DNA from: Ruminococcus sp.
GTDB taxonomy: Bacteria; Bacillota; Clostridia; Oscillospirales; Acutalibacteraceae
Direction: 5' to 3'
Length of the DNA stretch: 33,129 nucleotides
Assembly (NCBI GenBank): GCA_004555265.1
Contig: SFIQ01000032.1
Span: 1 to 33,129, forward strand
In this document: one piece after another, positions 7,429-14,667 of the stretch
How positions within the stretch are numbered: the stretch's first letter is position 1
Layout of the letters: every line of letters starts with the position of its first letter
The notes under the pieces: generated by a model
Told to the model about the DNA's origin: nothing
The model's input: only the letters and a program-made list of their open reading frames with translations
Databases searched by the model: none
Translations under genes and position numbers: made by a program

Positions 7429-8645
7429 TTTGCATATACCTCCGCAACACGGTCGGTGACCGTTTGAATTTCGCTGTTTCCGTCCACCTCGTAATCGCAT
7501 ACCGCGCGATACAAAGGCAAACGCTGACGGAACATTTCGTGTAAATCATTTTGCTCTGAAAGCGGTCTGCCGTTTGTGGGCAACACCGCAATATCGCGGT
7601 TGATAAAAAACACCAAGCTGTTTTGACGCAAAATACCGTGATTTTTGGGGACAGTCACCGCGCCGCCGCCCGTGGCAATGACCGCGCCGCTTTGCCGACA
7701 CAAATCAAACAGCACTTCGGTTTCGATTTTCCGAAAGCCCGCTTCGCCCTCTGTTTGAAAGATTTCGGGAATGGACTTGCCCGCGCGTTTGACAATTTCT
7801 TGGTCCGCGTCAAAAAACGGGCGCGAAAGGCGTTTTGCGAGCGCTTTGCCGACGGTCGATTTTCCGCAGCCGGGCATACCGACCAACACGATATTTTTCA
7901 TCTGCCGTGACAGAGTTTCATAAATTTCATCATTTTTGCAGTCGTCTATGTTCGTATTTAAAAACAACTCCGCCGCGCGCTTCGCCTGCGCCACTAACAT
8001 CGTCAGCCCCGAAAAGGCGGGAATGCCGCGCTGTTCGGCGTCCAAAATCAGTTGTGTTTTTTGCGGGTTGTAAACAATATCCAACACCCCCGACAAATGC
8101 GAAAATCCATCCAAAGACAGGGGCGCTTGCAAATTGTTCGGGTACATTCCGACCGGTGTGGTATTGACAATCAAATCCGCGTCGAAATGTTTTTCTAAAT
8201 TTTGATAATTGTTTTCGCCCGTCCGCGAAATCGAAATGATTTCGCGCGCGCCGAGGTCTGAAAGCACCTTTTTCACGGGGAGCGACGCGCCGCCCGTGCC
8301 CAAAACCAACGCTTTTTTGCCGTTTACGGCAATACCGCTTCGCCGCACAAGATATAAAAATCCGTCATAGTCGGTGTTATCCCCGCGCAAAGTGCCGTTC
8401 GGCAAAACGGTAATCGTGTTGACCGAGCCGATCGCCTTTGCATTCTCGGAAATCTCCGCAAGATAGGGCATCACCGCTTTTTTGTAAGGTATGGTGACAT
8501 TCAAGCCTTCAAAACTGCCCGAGCGCAGAAAATCGCCCAAATCTTCGGGCGCAACCTCAAACAATTTGTATTCGTAATCGCCCAAACAAGCGTGAATTTG
8601 CGGGGAAAAGCTGTGCCCCAATGTTTCGCCTAATAAACCGTACAT
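7425..8645 (-). CDS. aroE-aroK: Bifunctional shikimate dehydrogenase - shikimate kinase (AroE-AroK fusion)
   Basis: One 406-residue frame carries two consecutive pathway enzymes. Residues 1 to about 245 are shikimate dehydrogenase: GETLGHSFSP for shikimate binding, NVTIPYKK with catalytic Lys55, NTD with Asp92, and the NADP loop GTGGAS near 116-121. From Met249 onward is shikimate kinase: Walker A GMPGCGKST (256-264), a DAD motif, ATGGGAV and the lid-region RPL. A short linker (NTNIDDCKNDEIYETLSRQ) joins them. A GGGAG site lies eight bases before the ATG. Both halves keep their key residues, so both activities are expected. aroQ follows with a 4-bp overlap. No frameshift or internal stop is seen at the junction. 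Confidence 0.93.
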   Translation of the reverse strand: MYGLLGETLGHSFSPQIHACLGDYEYKLFEVAPEDLGDFLRSGSFEGLNVTIPYKKAVMPYLAEISENAKAIGSVNTITVLPNGTLRGDNTDYDGFLYLVRRSGIAVNGKKALVLGTGGASLPVKKVLSDLGAREIISISRTGENNYQNLEKHFDADLIVNTTPVGMYPNNLQAPLSLDGFSHLSGVLDIVYNPQKTQLILDAEQRGIPAFSGLTMLVAQAKRAAELFLNTNIDDCKNDEIYETLSRQMKNIVLVGMPGCGKSTVGKALAKRLSRPFFDADQEIVKRAGKSIPEIFQTEGEAGFRKIETEVLFDLCRQSGAVIATGGGAVTVPKNHGILRQNSLVFFINRDIAVLPTNGRPLSEQNDLHEMFRQRLPLYRAVCDYEVDGNSEIQTVTDRVAEVYAK

Positions 8646-8668
8646 GTTCTATACTCCCAAAACCGAAA

Positions 8669-8704
8669 ACTGCTTTTGTGTATTTATCATAGCACAAAAG
8701 CAGT
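8669..8704 (-). promoter_or_regulatory. Putative aroE-aroK promoter with overlapping 12-bp inverted repeat
   Basis: An extended -10 (TGC-TATGAT on the minus strand, TATGAT at 8686-8691) lies 40 bp upstream of the start codon; the -35 is poor. The perfect inverted repeat ACTGCTTTTGTG (8669-8680) / CACAAAAGCAGT (8693-8704) brackets this -10 with a 12-bp gap, and weaker AAAACCG/CGGTTTT arms extend it. This is consistent with a repressor operator. Confidence 0.45.
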
Positions 8705-8850
8705 CGGTTTTACAGTATTTTTTTGTTTTTTCTTCGATTTTGGAAAAAGTTAGGGTAACGGTAATAATCCGAATACATACGCTCACCTTCTTCAACAATA
8801 TTATATCTTTTACACCGTCGATAAGTAAAACTTTAAACCTTTTATTTTGC

Positions 8851-8879
8851 TTGACATAAAATCTTTAATATTGTATACT
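8851..8879 (+). promoter_or_regulatory. Promoter of the leucine-rich-repeat dockerin gene
   Basis: TTGACA (8851-8856) and TATACT (8874-8879) are spaced by 17 bp, about 45 bp before the start codon. The rest of the 8705-8850 spacer is AT-rich with no other clear signal. Confidence 0.8.
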
Positions 8880-8923
8880 GAATTTGGATTTTTATCTGAA
8901 ATTCAGTCGAGGGAGAAATGCAT

Positions 8924-11900
8924 ATGCACACAACGACGAAAAGAGTTACGAAAACAAAACGGTTGTTCTCTGTTCTGCTGGCGTTGGCGATCATGCTGAC
9001 CGCAAGTCTGGTATTATCCGCTTTACCGGGCACCGGTGAACCGGATACACCTGCACACGATGCAGAATGGGACGGTGAATTCATTTGTTCTGTCCTTTCA
9101 GAGGAAGACAAAACCTGTGAAATCCGTAGATATACGGAATATGGCAACGATCCGGATCCCAATTTAAAAACCATTCCCGCGACTTGGACAGACCCGAACA
9201 CCTCAAAAGTGTATACCGTCGTCAAAATCGGTAATAAAGCCTTTTACGACTGTAAAACCATCACCAATGTTGCCGTGCCGGATACCGTTACGGAAATCGG
9301 GAATCAGGCGTTTTACAACTGCCCGAATTTAGGAAGCATTTCCATTCCAAACACCGTAACCGACATCGGCAGCGGTGCGTTTGAAAAATGTGTACTGTTG
9401 ACCAGTATAAATTTGCCTAACAACTTGAAAGTTCTTCGTGACCGAACTTTTGCAAGTTGTGTAAACTTGCTGTCGATAACATTGCCTGACTCACTTGTGG
9501 AAATCGGCGCAGCCGTATTCCAATCGTGCAGCAGTTTAAAATTTGTTAAGTTGCCGGACAGTGTAACCTCTATCGGTGCAAGCGTTTTTGAAAAATGCGA
9601 TAAATTGATTAGCATCGACCTTTCCCCCGTGATCGAAAAAATCCCGGAAAATGCTTTCCGCGACTGTAAAAACTTATCTATCGTCAACTTTACGGACGGG
9701 ATTACCTCCATTGAACGCGGTGCGTTCTATAACTGCACCTATCTTGTCAGTATCACCATTTCCAACAGTGTAACCCACATCGGCGACGAGGCGTTCTACG
9801 GCTGTTCGTTTATTGAGCGCATCAACATTCCCGCAGGCGTTACCGACATCGGACCGAAAACCTTTTACGGTTGTACCTCCTTAAAACAAATTACCGCTTC
9901 GGACAATTTGCGCAATATCGCAACCGACGCATTCCAAAATACAGGGTATTATAACGATTTAAATAATTGGATTGACGGCATCTTATATATCAGCAACCAT
10001 TTAATTGCCGTACAGGATGATATTGTCGGCGCCCGTACCGTGCGTGACGGCACCGTGACGATGATTCAAGACGCATTTGCAAACAAGCCCGGCTTAACCG
10101 CTGTCACCATACCGGACAGCGTGGTAAAACTCGGCGAACGCGCATTCCAAAATTGCACCGGCTTGCAAACCGCCACCATCGGTAACGGTGTTCCTTTCAT
10201 TCCGGAATATACATTTTACGGTTGTTCTTCGTTAGAAACGGTAGAGCTGCCCGACACCATAACGAGCATTGAAACATCCGCATTTGCCGGTTGTGAAAAA
10301 TTGCCTACCATAACCATTCCCGACTCCGTATTAACGCTCGGTGAAAATGTTTTTGCGAATTGTACGGCGCTCACCTATATCAAAATCGGCAACGGCGTTA
10401 CAAAAATTACACCTTCTATGCTCCAAAACTGCTCTGCGCTTCAAAAAGTTGAGCTTGGCAACGGCATAACCGATATTCCGGACAATATGTTCGCCGGGCT
10501 CGCCAGATTGGAGACCGTAACATTCGGTTCAGCAGTTGATAAAATCGGTGCGGAAGCGTTCGCACAGTGTTCCGGTCTTGTAAACATTACCATTCCGGAT
10601 ACGGTTACCTCTCTTGGCAACGCTGTATTCCAAAATTGCACCGGCTTGCAAAATGTCACCATTGGCAACGGCATTACAGTAATTCCGGCAGACGCCTTTA
10701 ACGGTTGCGCCGCTTTGCAAGCCGTTCAATTCGGCGATGCATTAGAAACGATTGAAACATCCGCATTTGCCGGTTGTGCAAGCCTGACGGAAGTTATCAT
10801 TCCCGATACGGTTTTAACAATTAAAGACTACGCATTTAGAGATTGCGCAACGCTTACCCATGCAAAAGTGGGCAACGGCGTTTTGACGCTCGGCGCAGAA
10901 GTGTTCCAAAACTGCTTTGCACTCCAAAAAGTTGAGCTTGGCGACAGCTTGAAAGTCATTCCGGCATACACCTTTAAAGGGTTTACCCATTTAGATACCG
11001 TGCAATTCGGCACAAGCTTAGAAACAATTGAGACACAGGCATTCGCCGGCTGTACCGCATTGCAGTCGCTCAACTTCCCGAACAGTTTGAAAACCATTGC
11101 AGATGCCACGCCGAATGCATACAATGAATTGCTTGGCGCATTTGAAAACTGCGCAAGCCTTGCTTCCGTTGATTTCGGAACAGGCATTGAGACCATCGGT
11201 GCACAGGCCTTCCGCGGGTGCACAAACCTACCGACCGTGACAGTGCCTGACAGCATGAATACCATTGGAAACAGCGCATTTGAAAACTGCGCAAGTCTTG
11301 CTTCCGTTGATTTCGGAACAGGCATCGAGACCATTGGCGCACAGGCCTTCCGAAACTGCACAAAGCTCACGGAAGCAACCATTCCCAACAGCACACAGTC
11401 CGTCGGTGACCGTGCATTTGAAAACTGTACGGCTCTGTTGCACACCACAATCGGTAACGGCGTCACCTATCTCGGCGTTGCGGCGTTCCGGAATTGTCCG
11501 ATATTGGAAACCGCAACCATCGGTACGGCGGTTGACGCAATCCGCGACGAAGCATTCAGCGGCTGTGCGCGGCTGCTATCGGTGCAAATTCCCGACAGCG
11601 CAGTCTTTGTCGGAAACAATGCTTTTGCAAACTGCACAATGCTTGCCGATGCAACTGTCGGCAACGGCGTGGAGCGCATCGGCGAAAACGCATTTTTCAA
11701 ATGCAGCCGACTTCGCACCGTCGCATTCGGCAACAGCGTACAGGTCATTGAGCACGGTGCCTTTTACAAATGCGAAGTTCTGGAAAGTGCAGACTTCCCG
11801 GCAAGTCTGCGGATCATCGCAAACAGCGATTCCACCGCATACGGCGCATTTGAAGGGTGCACAAGCCTTACAACCGCCACCTTCCGCGACGGGTTAGAGG

Positions 11901-13081
11901 AAATCGGCTACCGTTCGTTCCGCGATTGTAAAAATCTGACCGAAGTCCTTTTGCCCGACAGCGTCAAAGTGATTCGCGGCAATGCATTCGGCAACTGCTC
12001 TACCATTACACAGGTAAATCTCGGTAACGGTGTGACGGAAATCGGTGATTTCGCATTTGTCAACTGCACAAATATGCAGTCTGCCGCCCTCGGCAACAGC
12101 CTTGAAACCATCGGCAGCAGCGCGTTCCGCAACTGTGCCGTCTTACAGGATGTCGAGTTCGGCAACAGCCTGACCGATATAGGGGATTATGCATTCAGCG
12201 GTTGTAAAAAATTAACCAAAGCCGCTTTGCCGAATACCATGCGCACCATCGGTGACGGCGCATTTGAATACTGCGAAGCCATGACCGATGCGACACTCGG
12301 TGAAAACACAGTGTCTGTCGGCAACGGTGCGTTTAGATACTGCACCGCACTTACCAATGTGGATTTCGGCAGTGCGTTAAAATCGATTGGCGACTACGGT
12401 TTCTATAACTGCTCGGCGCTTTCCGAAGTCACCTTGCCCGGTGAAATGGAATCCATCGGTAAAGAAGCATTTTATAACTGCGGTATGACGAAATTAACAA
12501 TCCAAGACCTTACCGATTCCGCCGCAACTGCAAAATTAGAAATCGGCGACCGCGCATTCTTTAAATGCGCTTCGCTTACAGAAGCTATTCTCGGCAACGG
12601 TGTAAAGACGCTCGGCAACGGTGCCTTTATGCAATGCACCGCCTTACAATCCGTACAAACAACCGCGAAATTGAAAACAATCGCCGCGGATGCCTTTACA
12701 AATTGCACCGCTTTGGAAGTAATGTACGGTGATGCGGATTCTTACGCACAAGACTACGCAAATGCGCATGAGATTCCCTTTAATACCGAACCCCCGGCGC
12801 CCGTTGACCCGATTGACCCCGTAGACCCCGTAGACCCCGTAGACCCGGTTGACCCCGTAGACCCCGTTGACCCAGTAGACCCGGTTTCTATCCCCGGCGA
12901 TGCAAACGGGGATGGGCGTGTAAACGCAACTGATGCCCGCTGGGTATTACAGGCGGCAAGCGGTGCGCGTACATTTGATGCCATCCAATCCGCCGCGGCA
13001 GATGTCAACGGTGACGGCAAAATCAATGCCGTGGACGCCCGTTGGATTTTACAGGCGGCGAGTGGTGCGAGAACGCTGTAA
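8924..13081 (+). CDS. Secreted BspA-like leucine-rich-repeat protein with C-terminal type I dockerin
   Basis: A 1385-residue exported protein. The N-terminus has a basic stretch (KRVTKTKR) and a hydrophobic core (LFSVLLALAIMLTASLVLSA), a signal peptide. From about residue 100 to 1270 it is built of roughly fifty 23-residue LRR_5 (BspA/TpLRR) repeats of the form IG..AF..C..L..V..P..V..., typically surface adhesion or protein-binding solenoids. A (VDP)n linker at about 1294-1323 leads to two dockerin EF-loops, DANGDGRVNATD and DVNGDGKINAVD, each followed by ARW(V/I)LQAASGART. Dockerins bind cohesins, so attachment to a scaffoldin or cell-surface cohesin is expected; none is in the window. Start choice: GGGAG (8911-8915) is only 2 nt from ATG 8918 but 8 nt from ATG 8924. 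No catalytic domain is seen. The ligand is unknown. Confidence 0.92.
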   Translation: MHTTTKRVTKTKRLFSVLLALAIMLTASLVLSALPGTGEPDTPAHDAEWDGEFICSVLSEEDKTCEIRRYTEYGNDPDPNLKTIPATWTDPNTSKVYTVVKIGNKAFYDCKTITNVAVPDTVTEIGNQAFYNCPNLGSISIPNTVTDIGSGAFEKCVLLTSINLPNNLKVLRDRTFASCVNLLSITLPDSLVEIGAAVFQSCSSLKFVKLPDSVTSIGASVFEKCDKLISIDLSPVIEKIPENAFRDCKNLSIVNFTDGITSIERGAFYNCTYLVSITISNSVTHIGDEAFYGCSFIERINIPAGVTDIGPKTFYGCTSLKQITASDNLRNIATDAFQNTGYYNDLNNWIDGILYISNHLIAVQDDIVGARTVRDGTVTMIQDAFANKPGLTAVTIPDSVVKLGERAFQNCTGLQTATIGNGVPFIPEYTFYGCSSLETVELPDTITSIETSAFAGCEKLPTITIPDSVLTLGENVFANCTALTYIKIGNGVTKITPSMLQNCSALQKVELGNGITDIPDNMFAGLARLETVTFGSAVDKIGAEAFAQCSGLVNITIPDTVTSLGNAVFQNCTGLQNVTIGNGITVIPADAFNGCAALQAVQFGDALETIETSAFAGCASLTEVIIPDTVLTIKDYAFRDCATLTHAKVGNGVLTLGAEVFQNCFALQKVELGDSLKVIPAYTFKGFTHLDTVQFGTSLETIETQAFAGCTALQSLNFPNSLKTIADATPNAYNELLGAFENCASLASVDFGTGIETIGAQAFRGCTNLPTVTVPDSMNTIGNSAFENCASLASVDFGTGIETIGAQAFRNCTKLTEATIPNSTQSVGDRAFENCTALLHTTIGNGVTYLGVAAFRNCPILETATIGTAVDAIRDEAFSGCARLLSVQIPDSAVFVGNNAFANCTMLADATVGNGVERIGENAFFKCSRLRTVAFGNSVQVIEHGAFYKCEVLESADFPASLRIIANSDSTAYGAFEGCTSLTTATFRDGLEEIGYRSFRDCKNLTEVLLPDSVKVIRGNAFGNCSTITQVNLGNGVTEIGDFAFVNCTNMQSAALGNSLETIGSSAFRNCAVLQDVEFGNSLTDIGDYAFSGCKKLTKAALPNTMRTIGDGAFEYCEAMTDATLGENTVSVGNGAFRYCTALTNVDFGSALKSIGDYGFYNCSALSEVTLPGEMESIGKEAFYNCGMTKLTIQDLTDSAATAKLEIGDRAFFKCASLTEAILGNGVKTLGNGAFMQCTALQSVQTTAKLKTIAADAFTNCTALEVMYGDADSYAQDYANAHEIPFNTEPPAPVDPIDPVDPVDPVDPVDPVDPVDPVDPVSIPGDANGDGRVNATDARWVLQAASGARTFDAIQSAAADVNGDGKINAVDARWILQAASGARTL
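10130..11020 (+). repeat. 483-bp direct duplication (seven LRR units) inside the LRR gene
   Basis: Several near-identical stretches recur at a constant offset of 483 bp, which is 7 x 69 bp: 10144/10627 (ATTCCAAAATTGCACCGGCT), 10268/10751 (ATTGAAACATCCGCATTTGC) and 10423/10906 (CCAAAACTGCT...CAAAAAGTTGAGCTTGGC). The exact ends cannot be fixed because all units are related. Confidence 0.7.
11136..11363 (+). repeat. 138-bp-offset near-identical repeat inside the LRR gene
   Basis: About 90 bp starting GCGCATTTGAAAACTGCGCAAG at 11136 recur at 11274 with only a few changes. The offset of 138 bp equals two 23-codon LRR units, indicating a recent in-frame duplication. Confidence 0.8.
12802..12889 (+). 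repeat. Tandem 9-bp repeat encoding the Val-Asp-Pro linker
   Basis: About ten copies of a 9-bp unit (GTAGACCCC and variants) encode a run of Pro-Val-Asp/Ile-Asp between the LRR solenoid and the dockerin. Such Pro-rich linkers separate domains; the repeat number is likely to vary between strains. Confidence 0.85.
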
Positions 13082-13090
13082 AATGACAAT

Positions 13091-13390
13091 CAGGCGGGCG
13101 AACACAGTTCGCCCCTACGAGTAGGGAACGACCTGCGTGTTGTTCTGCAAAACGATATCGAAATTTGCGGGCGGCCGAGTCGACGCCCCTACGGTTTGTT
13201 GTACAAATTCAGTTTCATAGGGTAGGGCGGGGGCTTGCCCCCGCCGTTTTGTATCGTTCTTTTAAAACGGATTTTTACCGGTGATTTCTGCACGAAAATG
13301 CTCCCATCGCGCAGAAATCATTCTTTTGAACCGAACAAAACAAATGCGGCGTAGGGCGAGCCCCCGCCCTACGCTGTTGCTTACAGACGC
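13091..13390. repeat. Intergenic palindromic module cluster 1
   Basis: The spacer after the LRR gene holds modules found elsewhere in the window: GGGCGAAC-ACA-GTTCGCCC followed by CTACGA (13096-13120) and GGCGGGGGCTTGCCCCCGCC (13226-13245). A hairpin with GATTTCTGC/GCAGAAATC arms lies around 13281-13319. No gene is visible between 13082 and 13495. Confidence 0.7.
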
Positions 13391-13424
13391 ACACAATCGA
13401 ACCACTTTGCAGGCATACATAAAA

Positions 13425-13471
13425 ATCGGACTGTATAGGCAACCGCTATACAGTCCGATTTGCTTTTTTTC
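13425..13471. terminator. Bidirectional terminator between the LRR gene and dnaJ
   Basis: ATCGGACTGTATAG (13425-13438) pairs perfectly with CTATACAGTCCGAT (13446-13459). T runs flank it on both strands (TTGCTTTTTTT on plus, TTTTTATG on minus), so it can end both convergent transcripts. Confidence 0.85.
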
Positions 13472-13495
13472 GCTCCGCCGTTTTTGTGCAGCGGT

Positions 13496-14590
13496 TTATT
13501 TTTTCTTCTTCCCGAAGAAGCCTTTTTTCTCATCCTCGTTTTTGCCGATGTGTGCCGTTTCATTGCCGAGGGCTTTGTCCAGTTCCAACAGCAAGCGTTT
13601 TTGCTCTTCGTTCAAGTCGCGCGGCACATCCACACGTTCACGCATTTTAAACACATCGCCCGACTGCGTGCCGGGGTGAATGTTGTATTTTACCTTACCG
13701 TCAAGCGTAGGCACTTCTAACGCACAGCCGAGCGCCGCCGCGGCATAACTGATGTGCATTTCCACCCATACATTGTAGCCGTCGCGTTCAAAAATCGGGT
13801 GCGGACGCACATTGACCGCCACGCGCAAATCGCCCGCGGGTCCACCGTTTTTGCCTTTATTGCCTTGCCCGCGCACATTGATGACCTGTCGGTCGTCAAT
13901 CCCGGCGGGAAGTTTCACCTTAATCTTTGCAGGCTTGCGCACAAGTCCCGCTCCGTGGCATTTTTTACAAGGATTGTCAATAATCGTGCCCTTGCCGCCG
14001 CAGCGTGAACACGCCTTTTGCGTTTGAATCACGCCGAACGGGGTGCGCTGTTGCGAAGTGACCTGCCCGCGCCCACCGCAGTCGGGGCAGGTTTTGGGCG
14101 AAGAACCCGCCGCCGCGCCGCTGCCGTGGCATTCGTCGCAGACTTCAATTCTGCGAAATTCCACCTCGCGCTCGCATCCCTTTGCCGCTTCTTCAAACGA
14201 AACGGTCACGCTTGCCTGCGCGTCACTGCCGCGCTGCGGCGCATTCGGATTGCTGCTGCCGCCGCCGAAACCGCCGCCGAAGAAACTGTTGAAAATGTCA
14301 CCGAGGTCAAAATCCATACCGCCGAAGCCGCCGTAGCCGCCCTGCCCTGCGCCGTAATTCGGGTCAACACCCGCATGGCCGAATCGGTCATATTTCGCCT
14401 TTTTCTCGGCGTCGGACAGTACTTCATAGGCTTCATTCGCCTCTTTGAATTTTTCCTCTGCCTCTTTGTCGCCGGGATGCAGGTCGGGGTGATACTGCTT
14501 GGCGAGCTTGCGGTATGCCTTTTTAATTTCGTCCTCCGACGCACTTTTGTCCACGCCGAGGACTTCGTAATAATCTCGTTTATCTGCCAT
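13496..14590 (-). CDS. dnaJ: Chaperone DnaJ (Hsp40), with a short deletion in its second C-terminal domain
   Basis: DnaJ delivers substrates to DnaK and stimulates its ATPase. The J domain (1-70) keeps the HPD motif, a Gly/Phe-rich region follows, and the four zinc-binding repeats are intact: CDECHGSG, CPDCGGRG, CSRCGGKG and CKKCHGAG. In C-terminal domain II the sequence passes from GDVFKMR straight to ERVDVPRDLNEEQ. Other DnaJ proteins have about 17-19 more residues there (GKG(I/V)...G..GD..(V/C).V), so this copy is shortened in a conserved region while remaining in frame. The total length of 364 is slightly below the usual 370-385. GGGAG lies eight bases before the ATG. It is the last gene of the hrcA operon. 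Confidence 0.93.
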   Translation of the reverse strand: MADKRDYYEVLGVDKSASEDEIKKAYRKLAKQYHPDLHPGDKEAEEKFKEANEAYEVLSDAEKKAKYDRFGHAGVDPNYGAGQGGYGGFGGMDFDLGDIFNSFFGGGFGGGSSNPNAPQRGSDAQASVTVSFEEAAKGCEREVEFRRIEVCDECHGSGAAAGSSPKTCPDCGGRGQVTSQQRTPFGVIQTQKACSRCGGKGTIIDNPCKKCHGAGLVRKPAKIKVKLPAGIDDRQVINVRGQGNKGKNGGPAGDLRVAVNVRPHPIFERDGYNVWVEMHISYAAAALGCALEVPTLDGKVKYNIHPGTQSGDVFKMRERVDVPRDLNEEQKRLLLELDKALGNETAHIGKNEDEKKGFFGKKKK

Positions 14591-14617
14591 ATAAGTAACT
14601 CCCTATAATCGGGTTAT

Positions 14618-14656
14618 GGCAGAGCTGTCTGTATACAGACAGCTCTGCCTTTTTGC
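14618..14656 (+). terminator. Perfect 32-bp palindrome between dnaK and dnaJ
   Basis: GGCAGAGCTGTCTGTA (14618-14633) is followed directly by its exact complement (14634-14649), and TTTTT follows on the plus strand only. For the minus-strand operon there is no T run after the hairpin, so it more likely acts as an mRNA processing or stability element between dnaK and dnaJ. On the plus strand it could stop antisense transcription. Confidence 0.5.
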
Positions 14657-14667
14657 ATGAAATCGCC

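Noticed and set aside
10828..11466. Long minus-strand frames inside the LRR gene
   Set aside because: They are by-products of the repetitive coding sequence read in reverse and show only mirrored repeats.
12802..12889. CRISPR or minisatellite unrelated to coding
   Set aside because: The 9-bp repeat is in frame and encodes the Val-Asp-Pro linker before the dockerin.
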